Source: Arthrobacter nitrophenolicus
GTDB lineage: Bacteria; Actinomycetota; Actinomycetes; Actinomycetales; Micrococcaceae
Direction of reading: 5' to 3'
Length of the DNA: 64,000 nt
Assembly (NCBI RefSeq): GCF_000332815.1
Contig: NZ_AOFD01000001.1
Location: forward strand, 1 to 64,000
The stretch's first letter is position 1. Each line of letters begins with the position of its first letter. Positions 28,660 through 38,245 of this stretch are shown piece by piece. Below the pieces are notes generated by a model, which was not told where the DNA came from, ran no database searches, and saw only the letters and a list, made by a program, of their open reading frames with translations. The position numbers and the translations under genes are program-made.

Positions 28660-29336
28660 CGGTGCAGGTGCGCCCGAGGGTGAAACTGTGACGGCGGGGC
28701 TGCTTTCCATGGACTTCACGACGGCGTCCGCCAAGGTGGCGAACTCGTCCAGCTGGGCGGCGCCGGACAGGATGACGGTTGTTCCGCGGTAGTCCAGGAC
28801 CAGGGATTTCTCGCCCTTGCCGGTGTCCCGGATCTCCCATTCCTGGCCTCCCGCGTTCCGGGAACCCGTCACCGGTGCGTTGCGCGTCTGCTGGAGCAGC
28901 CAGGTGGGATTGGCTTTGCTGGTCTGGACCAGGGAGATGAATGAGTCCTTGGGGGTCAGGAACCCCACCTCCCAGGTGGGGACCCCGCTGCCCGTCCCTG
29001 CTTCCCAGCGTGCGTAGTTCGGGCGGAAAGTGCCACCGGTCTCCGGGGCAGCCGGTGTGAATCCTGCCACATCCGTGGCGTTGCGGGAGACAGCGGCCAC
29101 GTCGATGTCGGGGCGGTAGCTTCGGTCTTGGGCAGCGGATTCATGAGGATGATCGGCAGGAAGGCTGCGATGCTGACCACCAGTGCGATGATCATGCCGA
29201 TCGCTGAAGCGTTCGCCCGTTTGGCGGCGGCAGCCGGAATGACAGGCTTCACCGGAGCTTCGCCGCCCGGACCGGCTGCCTCCGGTCCGCCTGCCGGGTC
29301 CGCTGGCTCGGGGCTGGGACTGGTCTTCTCCTGCAT
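28657..29336 (-). CDS. DUF4245 family membrane-anchored protein (frameshifted)
   Basis: About 226 residues restored. ATG 29336 (MQEKTSPSP) with GAGGGG 8 nt upstream. A Pro/Glu-rich cytoplasmic tail, one helix at about 46-68 (AIGMIIALVVSIAAFLPIILM), then an outer domain to the C-terminus. The break is at 29115-29116: ACCGCC on the coding strand should be ACCCGCC, giving EATRPDIDVAAVSRN. DUF4245 proteins sit beside glpX in actinobacteria, including M. tuberculosis Rv1100. Function unknown. Confidence 0.82.
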
Positions 29337-29464
29337 GTCATTCACCCCTCTATAGTCGCCCATGCCGGCGGGCAACTTCCATTCGTGCCGGATCCCGCCG
29401 CCGGACGCCCCTCCAGGGCACATTGCGCTGCCACGTCATCCGCCGCCCGGCGGGCGGCACCGCG

Positions 29465-29470
29465 ACTATG
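29465..29470 (+). promoter_or_regulatory. -10 box TATGAT for glpX
   Basis: TATGAT lies about 75 bp before the glpX GTG, which has its own AAGAGG ribosome site. It would give a leader of about 70 nt. No convincing -35 is visible. Confidence 0.4.
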
Positions 29471-29546
29471 ATCGGAAGTAGAGGAATCACCGTCCACCTG
29501 TTCCGGCGGGCGGGTTCAATGATCGCCACTCGAAGAAGAGGTTCAC

Positions 29547-30584
29547 GTGTCACCAGCGTCCATGACCCAGAAGTACTCCACGATCTCACCGTCCCTGGCG
29601 GTGGGCAATGACGAACCGGACCGCAACCTTGCCCTCGAGCTTGTCCGCGTCACCGAGGCGGCAGCGATCGCCGGCGGCCACTGGGTGGGCTTCGGTGACA
29701 AGAACACGGCGGACGGCGCGGCCGTGGATGCCATGCGCTCCTTCCTGCAGACCGTCCACTTCAACGGCGTCGTGGTGATCGGCGAAGGCGAGAAGGACGA
29801 AGCGCCAATGCTGTTCAACGGTGAGCGCGTTGGTGACGGCACCGGCCCCGAGGTGGATGTCGCCGTCGACCCCATCGATGGAACCCGCCTGACCGCACTC
29901 GGCATCAACAACGCCCTCGCCGTGCTGGCCGTCGCCGAACGCGGCTCCATGTTCGACCCCTCCGCCGTCTTCTACATGGAGAAGCTCGTCACCGGCCCGG
30001 AAGCCGCTGACATGGTGGACCTGCGCCTGCCGGTGAAGCAGAACCTGCACCTGATTGCCAAGGCCAAGGGCGTAAAAGTCAACCAGCTCAACGTCATGAT
30101 CCTTGACCGCGACCGGCACCGTCCGCTGGTGGAAGAAATCCGCGAGGCCGGCGCGCGCACAAAGTTCATCATGGACGGTGACGTCGCAGGCGCCATCGCC
30201 GCGGCCCGCTCCGGCACCGGCGTGGACGCCCTGATGGGCATCGGCGGTACCCCCGAAGGCATTGTGGCCGCCTGTGCCATCAAGTCCCTCGGCGGCGTCA
30301 TCCAGGGCCGGCTGTGGCCCACCAGCGACGAAGAGAAGCAGAAGGCGATCGACGCCGGCCACGACCTGGAACGCGTCCTCTCCACCAACGACCTCGTCTC
30401 CAGCGACAACTGCTACTTCGCCGCGACGGGCATCACCGACGGTGACCTCCTCAAGGGCGTCCGCTACTCCAAGGACAAGGTCCTCACCCAGTCCATCGTG
30501 ATGCGCTCCAAGTCCGGAACCATCCGTTTCGTGGACGGTGAGCACCGCGCAGACAAGTGGGAAGGCTACGCCCGCAAGAGCTGA
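29547..30584 (+). CDS. glpX: Class II fructose-1,6-bisphosphatase
   Basis: Dephosphorylates fructose 1,6-bisphosphate in gluconeogenesis. 345 residues from GTG 29547, with GAGG 8 nt upstream. GlpX metal and substrate motifs: GEGEKDEAPML near 80-90, DVAVDPIDGTRL at about 104-115, and MGIGGTPEGI near 231. It is the usual gluconeogenic FBPase of actinobacteria. Own terminator at 30601-30637. Confidence 0.96.
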   Translation: MSPASMTQKYSTISPSLAVGNDEPDRNLALELVRVTEAAAIAGGHWVGFGDKNTADGAAVDAMRSFLQTVHFNGVVVIGEGEKDEAPMLFNGERVGDGTGPEVDVAVDPIDGTRLTALGINNALAVLAVAERGSMFDPSAVFYMEKLVTGPEAADMVDLRLPVKQNLHLIAKAKGVKVNQLNVMILDRDRHRPLVEEIREAGARTKFIMDGDVAGAIAAARSGTGVDALMGIGGTPEGIVAACAIKSLGGVIQGRLWPTSDEEKQKAIDAGHDLERVLSTNDLVSSDNCYFAATGITDGDLLKGVRYSKDKVLTQSIVMRSKSGTIRFVDGEHRADKWEGYARKS

Positions 30585-30600
30585 CCCGCCAGGCTGGACC

Positions 30601-30637
30601 GCCGGAGTCCCGGAGCAACGTGCTCCGGGACTCCGGC
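30601..30637 (+). terminator. Strong terminator after glpX
   Basis: A perfect 17-bp stem (30601-30617 with 30621-30637) with a 3-nt ACG loop is followed by GTTAAAG. Confidence 0.88.
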
Positions 30638-30652
30638 GTTAAAGCCTTGGTA

Positions 30653-30658
30653 TAGGGT
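30653..30658 (+). promoter_or_regulatory. -10 box TAGGGT before femX
   Basis: TAGGGT (within TATAGGGT) ends 7 nt before ATG 30666, fitting a leaderless transcript. Confidence 0.45.
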
Positions 30659-30665
30659 TTAAGCC

Positions 30666-31704
30666 ATGATTCCAGCTGTTGTTCCCTGTACTGACCGCGC
30701 CCTTTGGGATGACCATGTCGACCGGTTCCAGGGACATCCGCAACAGCTCTGGGGCTGGGGCGAGACCAAGGCGATGCACGGCTGGTCCGTTGACCGGGTG
30801 CTCCTGGAAGCCGACGGCTCCGTCATCGGCTGCGCCCAGTTGCTGGTCCGGCGCCTCCCGGTTCCCTTCCGTGCCCTGGTGTACATCCCCCGCGGCCCGA
30901 TGTGCTCCGTGGAAGACACCCCGGCCGTGCTGCGCAGCCTGGCCGGGCACGCTGCCTCCCGCCACCGTGGCGTAGCTGAGCATCGAACCCGACTGGGACC
31001 TGGATTCCCCGTATGCCGCCGCCGTCGAGGGCGCAGGTTTCCGAGGGACCACCAACACCGTGCTGATCCCGCGGACCCTCATCCTGGACCTCGGCAAGTC
31101 TGATGACGAGTTGATGGCGGACATGTCCAAGACCACCCGCGCGAATATCCGCAAGGCCATGCGCAGCGACGTGGAGTTCCGGAAGGTCAAGAACGAGTCC
31201 GAGCTTGAGCAGGTGCTGGGCATCTACCACGAGACGGCTGAGCGGGCCGGCTTCGGTATCCACGAGGACCAGTACTACCGGGATATCTTCCGCAACCTGG
31301 GCGAGGGGTCACCCATCATCGGCGCGTTCGACGGCGAGCAGCTGCTGGCGTTCGTCTGGCTGGCACGCAGCGGGGCCACTGCGTTCGAGCTTTACGGCGG
31401 CGTATCCGCAGAGGGACAGAAGAAGCGCGTGAACTATGGCGTCAAGTGGGCCGCACTGCAGGCCATGCGCGGGGACGGGTGCTCACGGTACGACTTCAAC
31501 GGGCTCCTCAACGACGGCATCTCTGACTTCAAGAAGCAGTTCGGCAAGCACGAAAACATGCTCCTGGGAACGTGGGAAAAGCCGCTCTCGCCGTTCTACC
31601 CGGCCTACGCCCAAGCCATGCCCCTGGCGCGGAAGGGCATCCAGGCGGCGCGCCGGCTGGCGAAAACCGCAGCCGGCCGCGCCCGTGCCCTGCTCCGCCG
31701 CTAA
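30666..31704 (+). CDS. FemX-type lipid II aminoacyltransferase (peptidoglycan bridge formation, frameshifted)
   Basis: FemABX family enzyme that uses aminoacyl-tRNA to add residues to the peptidoglycan interpeptide bridge. About 346 residues restored. It begins QLWGWGETKAMHGW and contains KTTRANIRKAMRSDVEF near residue 152 and YDFNGLLNDGISDFKKQFG near 290, typical of the family. At 30976 GTAGCTGAGC lacks two bases. GTAGCCCTGAGC restores VALSIEPDWDLDSPYAAAVEGAGFRGT. This is the only clear two-base loss and again falls at a GCCCTG site. It ends 4 bp inside the convergent manA stop. Confidence 0.88.
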
Positions 31705-32951
31705 AGGCCCGTAGTCACCGCAAACGCCAGGGCAGGCTCCGTGCTGCCTGCCACCGGGTGGACGTTCACCGGCGCTTCGGCGGCAGCCAGGAATGCGCTG
31801 CCGCCACGCTCGAGCTGCAGGTCCCCCTTCGGCGAATCAAGGTACACCTCGCCCGCAACCACGATCACCACGGCGGCCCCTGACTGGGCCAGCGGGACGG
31901 GGGCGGCGCCGGGCTGCAGTTCAATGCGCTGAAGCTGGAATTCCGCGAAAGGCGGGCGGTAGAGCTCCTGGTCAAGGACAGTCTTTTGGGCGTCGAGCAT
32001 CGGCACGGCCACCGGGTGGAAGTCGATGGTGCGCAGGAGTTCGGGTACGTCGACGAACTTGGGCGTCAGCCCGCCGCGCAGCACGTTGTCCGATGACGCC
32101 ATGACCTCCACGCCCAGCCCGTGGAGGTAGGCGTGGACGTTGCCGGCGGGCAGGTAGACGGCCTGGCCCGGCTGCAGGGAAATCCTGTTGAGAAGCAGCG
32201 AAATCAGCACGCCGGGGTCGCCCGGATACTTTTCGTTGAGGCTGATGACCGTTCCCAGCTCGGCCTCGTAGGGGGAGAGGGAGCCGTCGCCGGCGAGGAG
32301 CGCGGCCACCACCTGGGCAGTGGCGTCGGAGACGGCCTGGCCCCCGGTGATGAGGCGTTCGAACGCCTTCCGCAGGCCCGCCCCCTCATCGGCGTCGTCC
32401 AGGTCCGCCAGCAGCGCAGGCACGAGTGCCGGCACGTGCCCCTCCACTGTCTCAAAGGCGGACGCCACGTGTTGCAGGATCATCCGGGTCCCGGCTGCCG
32501 GGCGGAACCCGCACAGTGCCTCAAACGGCGTCAGCGCGAAGATCATTTCCGGCTTGTGGTTGTCATCGCGGTAGTTGCGGTGGGGCGCATCGGGGGCCAC
32601 GCCGTCGGCGTTCTCCCGGGCAAAGCCGGCCTTGGCCTGTTCCAGGCTGGGGTGGACCTGCAGCGACAGCGGCTGGGCGGCGGCGAGGATCTTTGCGAGG
32701 AAGGGCAGCCGGGGGCCGAACCGGGCCACGGAGTCCGCGCCCAGGAAGTGATCCGGATCCCGGACGATCAGCGCGTCCAGCGGGGTGGATGTGCCGTCTT
32801 CAGGCACGCGGGCCATGGACGGCGAGTCAGGGTGGGCCCCGATCCAGAGTTCCGCTTCGGGGCTGCCGGACTCGGGCCGGCCCAGGAGGGCCGCAATCGC
32901 CGTCGTCGAACCCCAGGCGTAGTCCCGGAGGACATTTTCAATCTCGTACAA
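31701..32951 (-). CDS. manA: Mannose-6-phosphate isomerase, class I
   Basis: Interconverts fructose 6-phosphate and mannose 6-phosphate, supplying mannose for glycoconjugates. 416 residues. Type I zinc site motifs: LQVHPSLEQA near residue 98, NHKPEMIFAL near 130 and the C-terminal block YLPAGNVHAYLHGLGVEVMASSDNVLRGGLT near 265-295. The start is read as TTG 32951 (MYEIENVLRDYAWGS), the usual ManA beginning. Its product could feed the protein O-mannosyltransferase encoded at 53157-54908. Confidence 0.94.
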   Translation of the reverse strand: MYEIENVLRDYAWGSTTAIAALLGRPESGSPEAELWIGAHPDSPSMARVPEDGTSTPLDALIVRDPDHFLGADSVARFGPRLPFLAKILAAAQPLSLQVHPSLEQAKAGFARENADGVAPDAPHRNYRDDNHKPEMIFALTPFEALCGFRPAAGTRMILQHVASAFETVEGHVPALVPALLADLDDADEGAGLRKAFERLITGGQAVSDATAQVVAALLAGDGSLSPYEAELGTVISLNEKYPGDPGVLISLLLNRISLQPGQAVYLPAGNVHAYLHGLGVEVMASSDNVLRGGLTPKFVDVPELLRTIDFHPVAVPMLDAQKTVLDQELYRPPFAEFQLQRIELQPGAAPVPLAQSGAAVVIVVAGEVYLDSPKGDLQLERGGSAFLAAAEAPVNVHPVAGSTEPALAFAVTTGL

Positions 32952-32987
32952 GACCGGTTCCGTTTCTTTGAGTCGGGTTGCGGAAGG

Positions 32988-34632
32988 TTACAGCGCTGCG
33001 CACTGGCCGTTGGTGGCCACGAGTTGGCGGATCGCCTCTTCGTTTCCCGCCCGCTTGAGCTGGGTCAGGAGCTCTTCGGTGATGGGCTCGCCGTCCGGTG
33101 TGGTGGTCACCGGGGTAAAGTCCGACGGCGTGGGCTGCTGCGGCAGGCTGCCGCCGGCGGCGATGGTGGCGGGCAGTGTCCCTGCCGCCTGGACAGGCCC
33201 GGCGCCTGCCGCCGGTACCACCATGACGTCGTCGGCCACTCCTGCCGACTGGGCGCCCTGTGCGGACGCGGAGGCCAGCAGCTGGTCCACGCGCTCGTGG
33301 AGCTCGTCGAAGTTCGGAACCGTGGAGAAGGAAGCGTCGAAGTCCGGCGGGCCGATCGTGAGCCGCTTGACGTCCTGGCCTTTCGCCTTGATGGCCAGGT
33401 CCAGGAAACTGCCAAGCTGCGAGGCGGAAATGTTGGACTCCACCACCTGGGTGCCGGCTTTGGCGATGTCCTCGAACTTGGCAAGCAGCGTGGCCGGGTC
33501 GAGTTGCTTCAGCATGGCCTGCTGGACGCATTGCTGGCGCTGGATGCGGGCGTAGTCGTCAACGTATTCGCGTGACCGGCCGTACCAGAGGGCCTGGTTG
33601 CCATCGAGTGTCTGCTCCCCGGCCGGAATCCACCCGAGGGGCATGCCGTGGGTCTGGCTGTAATCGTCGAAGTAGCCGCTCATGGGGACCCAGCCGCCGG
33701 CCTTGATCCTGATGCCGCCCATGGCGTCGATGAGCGTGGCAAAACCTTCCATATCCACCAGGACATAGGCCTGGATGGTCATACCCAGCGTTCCGGAGAC
33801 GGCTTCCATGGTCGCCTGGGCTCCGGGATCGGCCACACCCGGGTAGAGGTCCGCGTATTCGTTGGTGACCTCGGTGTTGATCGCATTGATCAGGCACTCG
33901 TCGCCGCAGTCATAACCGTCGGGATAGATGGCCCGCATGGGCGAATCTTCAGTGAACTGCGCGTTCTGGAAATTCCGGGGGACGGAGATGATGGCCGTCT
34001 GGCCTGTTTCAGCGTCAACGCTCAGCACCGAGAGGCTGTCAGGACGCCGTCCCGTCCGGTCCTCGCCGGCGTCGCCGCCCATCATCAGGAAGTTGTAGCG
34101 CCCGTCAACAGGGTCAATGGCAGGGCCCGAGGAGAAGATGCTGCCGATGGCGTTGCGGCTGACATTGAGCAGGTAGGCGGCGTAGCCAAGCGAGCCGCTG
34201 CCCGCCACCAGGGCAAGCACCAGGGCAATGACGACGGCGGGCCGGGCCCGCGGCGCCAGCAGCACGGGACGGATGAGCCGCAGGGTGTTGATGAACAGGA
34301 GTGCCCAGCCAACGGCGAGGGCCACCAGGACGACGACGATCACCAGCGAGGCAAACGTTGGTGACCAGGGTGGCCAGTGCGGGCCGGTTGACGATGAGGA
34401 GAAGGACGGCCAGCAGCAGGGCGGCCCATACACAGAGCGTCACGCGGAGCGCGGCACGGCCCAGTTTACGGTCACCCGCCACCAGCTGGGCGCTGCCCGG
34501 GACCAGGAGGGTCAGCAGGATCAGGACGAAGGCGCGCTTGGTCCGGACCGGACCGGAGGCGCTGACCGGGTAGCGGACCGGATCCGTCAACGCGGTGTCG
34601 GTGGGCGATTGTGGAACTTTGCTGCTGGACAT
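32988..34632 (-). CDS. LCP (LytR-CpsA-Psr) family protein, cell-wall glycopolymer ligase (frameshifted)
   Basis: About 548 residues. ATG 34632 (MSSSKVPQSPTDT) follows TAGGAC by 7 nt. Four hydrophobic segments lie in the first 180 residues, more than the single anchor of most LCP proteins. The LCP domain follows (DSLSVLSVDAETGQTAIISVPRNFQ, and IDAMGGI..., GNQALWYGRSREYVDDYARIQRQ) with the Arg/Asp residues that bind polyprenyl pyrophosphate. Such enzymes ligate polymers such as arabinogalactan or teichoic acid to peptidoglycan. The frame changes at 34352-34358 by +1 or -2 bases inside the third helix. Either one extra T in GTTTGCC or two lost C fits; sequence cannot decide. Confidence 0.85.
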
Positions 34633-34642
34633 ACCGGCGGTC

Positions 34643-35215
34643 CTAACGGCTGCCCCGCTGGGAGCCGTTGCCTTCAGCGAAGACTTCGCTGACTTTTTGC
34701 CGGAGGTTGGCCCCCTTGCGGCTGGCCACGGCGTTGAGGTCGGACGCGAAATCCAACAGGTCGGTCCGCAGGGACGCGGCAAACTCATCGGTACCGGCAG
34801 CGAGGATCCGCACCGCCAGGAGGCCGGCGTTGCGCGCGCCGGCGATCGATACGGTGGCAACCGGCACACCGGCGGGCATCTGGACAATCGAGAGCAGCGA
34901 GTCCATGCCGTCAAGGGTCTTCAGGGGAACCGGAACACCGATGACCGGCAGGGGAGTGACGCTGGCCAGCATTCCCGGCAAGTGGGCGGCGCCGCCCGCT
35001 CCTGCGATGATCACCCGCAGGCCGCGCTCATGGGCTGTCTGCCCGTACCGGATCATTTCGGTCGGCATCCGGTGGGCGGAAACCACGTCCGCTTCAAATG
35101 GGATTCCGAATTCGGCCAGGGCATCCGCCGCAGCCTCCATCACCGGCCAGTCGGAGTCGGAGCCCATGACCAGACCCACCAGGGGGCTTGCGGCGGGGTT
35201 TGCTGTGGCGCTCAT
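34643..35215 (-). CDS. purE: N5-carboxyaminoimidazole ribonucleotide mutase
   Basis: Class I PurE moving carboxylate from N5 to C4 in purine synthesis. 190 residues. [14 protein letters not shown] at 13-26 with the SDS loop, SAHRMP near 45-50 and the [13 protein letters not shown] loop near 72-84. ATG overlaps the purK stop (ATGA), so purK-purE are coupled. Confidence 0.96.
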   Translation of the reverse strand: MSATANPAASPLVGLVMGSDSDWPVMEAAADALAEFGIPFEADVVSAHRMPTEMIRYGQTAHERGLRVIIAGAGGAAHLPGMLASVTPLPVIGVPVPLKTLDGMDSLLSIVQMPAGVPVATVSIAGARNAGLLAVRILAAGTDEFAASLRTDLLDFASDLNAVASRKGANLRQKVSEVFAEGNGSQRGSR

Positions 35216-36407
35216 GCAGTCTCCTCGAAAGTGTGTGGCGCTTCGTCCGCCGCTGCCCGCCCGTCGCGGATGATGTTTGCCACCATGGTGGCGCGGCGCC
35301 GGACTGAATCGACGTCGGCGGTTGACGCGCCTATCAGGTTCACGTGGCCAATCTTCCGGCCCGGCCGCACGGACTTGCCGTAGCAGTGCACTTTGGCGGC
35401 CGGTTCGCTGGCCAGCGCCAGCGGGAACGCCGAATACAGGTCCTGGTTCCCGCCGCCAAGGAAGTTCTTCATGACCGTCACCGGGGCGAGGGCATCGGTA
35501 GCACCGAGGGGCAGGTTCAGGATGGCACGCAGGTGCTGCTCGAACTGGCTGGTCACTGCCCCGTCCTGGGTCCAGTGCCCGGTGTTGTGGGGGCGCATGG
35601 CCAGTTCGTTGATCAGGAAGCCGGCACCAACACCGGGGGTTTCGAACATCTCCACAGCCAGCACTCCGGTCACGCCCAGTTCGCCGGCAATCCGCAGGGC
35701 TGCGTCCTCGGCAGCCGCGGCAACCTCCACGGGGATGTCCAGGGCAGGGGCGATCACTTCGTCGCAGACACCGTTCACCTGGATGGTGTGCACAACCGGC
35801 CAGGCCCGTGCCTCGCCGTCGGGAGTCCGGGCGACCAGCGCTGACAGTTCCCGGGTGAACTCAACCTTGGCTTCGGCCAGGAGGGGGCTCATCGCCTGGA
35901 ACCAGTCTTCGGTGCCGGCTGCTTCCTCCGCCGAATTGATGACCCGGACACCCTTGCCGTCATAGCCGCCGCGGGGCGTTTTCAAGACCACAGGCCAGCC
36001 GGTGGCGTCACCGAAACTGACCAGGTCCGCAACATTGTCCACTGAGGCCCAGGCAGGATTGGGCAGTTCCAGCCTGTCGATCGCGGCGCGCATCACCAGC
36101 TTGTCCTGCGCGTGCACCAGGCGTCGGGCCCCGGCTGGACGTTCACTCCGGCTTCCTGCAGGGCCCGGAGGTGGTCCGTGGGCACGTGTTCGTGGTCGAA
36201 CGTCAACACGTCCAGACCCTGGGCGAAGTCAACCAGGGTCTGCAGATCCTTGTAGTCGCCCACCGGGGACGTGGAGACCGCGGCTACTGCCGACACGTCG
36301 TCTCCTTCAGCCAGGACACGGAGTTCGAAGCCGAGTGCAGTTGCTGCTGGGGCCATCATTCGCGCAAGTTGGCCGCCGCCAACCACACCTATTACTGGAA
36401 AAGTCAC
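35212..36407 (-). CDS. purK: N5-carboxyaminoimidazole ribonucleotide synthase (frameshifted)
   Basis: ATP-grasp enzyme carboxylating aminoimidazole ribonucleotide, the partner of PurE. About 398 residues. Start GTG 36407 ([18 protein letters not shown]) has TAGGCT 7 nt upstream. The N-terminal domain ends near 36120, where the frame breaks: coding strand GACGCCTGGTGC should be GACGCCCTGGTGC, restoring [15 protein letters not shown]. The ATP-grasp part continues with [43 protein letters not shown] purine auxotroph is unlikely, so I regard the break as an error. Confidence 0.93.
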
Positions 36408-36414
36408 ATGGGCC

Positions 36415-36420
36415 AGCCTA
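36415..36420 (-). promoter_or_regulatory. -10 box TAGGCT, leaderless start of purK
   Basis: On the minus strand TAGGCT stands 7 nt before GTG 36407. Confidence 0.5.
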
Positions 36421-36581
36421 CCGAAGACCGCCCGGTATCCCGGCTTCCGGCAGCGGCTGGGGAAGCGATTTTGTGTAACGTGGGGCTGCCCCGGGCATCC
36501 TTAGGGGGCTGGCTCCATGTTTTGGGGGCTAAAATGGGCCTCTGGCCAGGTGGCCCATAGTTTGGACGGCCATGGAGGGTC

Positions 36582-37139
36582 ATGTATAACGCATTAGCAG
36601 ATCGTATCCGGGGATTGGCCTCGCTTTTTTGGCGCGAAGTGGCCAAGTTCGGCGCTGTCGGCGGTGTGGCGTTCGTCATCGACAACGGGTTGACGTACTA
36701 CCTGATGCATGGCCCCATGTCGGACAGCGAAGCCAAAGCCAGGTTCGTGGGTGCATCAATAGCCACGGTCTTTTCCTGGATTGCCAACCGGTTCTGGACG
36801 TTCCGGCACCGCCGCCAGGACAACGTCCTGCGCGAATTCCTCATGTTCATCCTGATCAACGGCATCGGGATCGGCATCTCCACGGGCTTCACTGCGCTGG
36901 CCAAGTACGGCCTGGGGGTCACGGACAAGAACCTGCTGTTCTTTGCCGGCGTTTTCGGCATCCTGGTCGCCACAGTGGTGCGCTTCTTTGCCTACCGCTT
37001 CCTCGTCTTCAACAAAGAGCTGGACCAGGAGCCCGAGTTCTCGCACGACCACGAACTCATCGAAATCCACCACCACCAGAAGGAACACGCGGCCGCGGCC
37101 GAGCGCGAGCCTTCGCCGGACAGGCCAACCCAGCAGTAG
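36582..37139 (+). CDS. GtrA family membrane protein
   Basis: 185 residues with four helices (KFGAVGGVAFVIDNGLTYYL; VGASIATVFSWIANRFWTF; FLMFILINGIGIGISTGFTAL; LLFFAGVFGILVATVVRFFAYRFLVF), the GtrA fold of polyprenyl-linked sugar translocation partners. The tail of about 50 residues is rich in His, Glu and Gln. ATG 36582 has GGAGGG 4 nt upstream. It lies beside purK/purE and LCP genes, as in other actinobacteria, and may help flip decaprenyl-sugar precursors for the cell wall; this role is inferred. Confidence 0.88.
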   Translation: MYNALADRIRGLASLFWREVAKFGAVGGVAFVIDNGLTYYLMHGPMSDSEAKARFVGASIATVFSWIANRFWTFRHRRQDNVLREFLMFILINGIGIGISTGFTALAKYGLGVTDKNLLFFAGVFGILVATVVRFFAYRFLVFNKELDQEPEFSHDHELIEIHHHQKEHAAAAEREPSPDRPTQQ

Positions 37140-37159
37140 GGTTCCGTCCGGCCAACTCG

Positions 37160-37858
37160 TCAGCTGCCGTGGATGCGTTCCGCTGCCAGCAACTTGTCCG
37201 TCAGTTCCACATCAGGATGGGTCAGCACGACGGAACCTCCTTGTTTCCAGGCGCCGAGGGCATGGGCCAGGGCTTTTTCCAGGCCGTCAGAGGCAGGAAT
37301 GTGCAGCCGCACGCCCTCCTCGTGGGCCACAGCGAAGGTATCGAACAGTTCCCCGTGCAGGTGCCCCCTGCCGCGGCTGTCCACGATGGCGCAGGCACGC
37401 GGGTCCGGGTCGGCGTGTGACATGAAGACGTCGCCGTGGCTGCGGACTTCGGCCGCGTAGTCAATGCAGCCGGGTGCGAGCTCCCCCGACCAGCGCATAG
37501 CGAGGGCGGGCAGCGCAACCGCGATGACGGCGTCGTAGTTACCGTCTGCTGACTGGGGGTCGGCGGTGACCAGGAAATCGGCGTCTGGTTCCGCGAGCAC
37601 CGCCTCAAGGCCAAGCTGCCACGCGGACAGCGCCCAGACCAGTGCCTTCCAGTGGGCCGGCAACTCCAGCCGCAGGCGCATCCCCGGGGCGGCGTCGAGT
37701 TCGTCCTGGAGCAGGTTGCTGGTCTTGGCCACCCAGTTGTCCAGGACCCGGCCGGAGAGCTCCACGCGTTCCGCGTCCGGTCCGTACCAAGTAAGGCGTG
37801 GAGCGGTGGAATTTCCTGAGCGGAGGGTTGCCATCAAATCGAGCGCGGGTGTAGTCAT
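37160..37858 (-). CDS. TIGR03089 family protein
   Basis: 232 residues, related to the N-terminal part of AMP-binding enzymes but lacking the ATP motif. Marks: PAPRLTWYGPDAERVELSG-like start, WVAKTSNLLQDELDAAPGMRLRLELPAHWKALVW, and a C-terminal GGSVVLTHPDVELTDKLLAAERI. It is a uniform actinobacterial family found next to LCP and GtrA genes (M. tuberculosis Rv3268 position). Function unknown. Confidence 0.85.
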   Translation of the reverse strand: MTTPALDLMATLRSGNSTAPRLTWYGPDAERVELSGRVLDNWVAKTSNLLQDELDAAPGMRLRLELPAHWKALVWALSAWQLGLEAVLAEPDADFLVTADPQSADGNYDAVIAVALPALAMRWSGELAPGCIDYAAEVRSHGDVFMSHADPDPRACAIVDSRGRGHLHGELFDTFAVAHEEGVRLHIPASDGLEKALAHALGAWKQGGSVVLTHPDVELTDKLLAAERIHGS

Positions 37859-38129
37859 GGCACCATCCTGCCACTGGAGCAGGACGCGGTCACCGGGTGC
37901 ATGCCATCAGGAGATGCCAAGGCTAAAGGTGATATTTGTCACAGGAGAAGGTAAGCGTGCTTGCTATTTGTCCGGTTTCGGGGTATTTTTCGCGCAATTG
38001 CGGGTTTTTTCGGCCCTTTTCCGCAGTCACGGGGGTCCCGTGCGGTCTGCTCCGCGGACGGGGAGGAAAATCCCGGGCGTGGCGTGACAGTCGTTGGGGA
38101 AGTTCACTGATTATTATCCCGGCAGCGGC

Positions 38130-38158
38130 TTGACTCGCCCTAGTTACACGCGTGTAAT
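38130..38158 (+). promoter_or_regulatory. SigA-type promoter of whiB
   Basis: TTGACT (38130-38135), a 17-nt spacer and TGTAAT (38153-38158) form the best consensus promoter in the window. Transcription would start near 38165, about 80 nt before the GTG. Confidence 0.75.
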
Positions 38159-38162
38159 TAGG
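38141..38162. promoter_or_regulatory. Palindromic operator over the whiB -10
   Basis: TTACACGCGTGTAA (38144-38157) is a perfect 14-bp palindrome, extending with one mismatch to 22 bp. It fills the spacer and covers the -10, the place where a repressor or response regulator dimer would block polymerase. Confidence 0.6.
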
Positions 38163-38245
38163 TATCTAAAGCGACTGCGTAAATACCGGCACACAACCGA
38201 GTGCCTGCGTATCCAGGCAGGGGCTGAAACATCAGGAGGGTCGCC

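Larger units (their letters stand above)
37859..38245. other. Intergenic region between TIGR03089 and whiB genes
   Basis: 387 bp. The left half, up to about 38060, holds no convincing gene; it includes T-rich runs (37986-38018) around a CGCAATTGCG palindrome at 37993-38002. The right part holds the whiB promoter and operator-like palindrome described separately, and a leader of about 80 nt. Confidence 0.5.
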
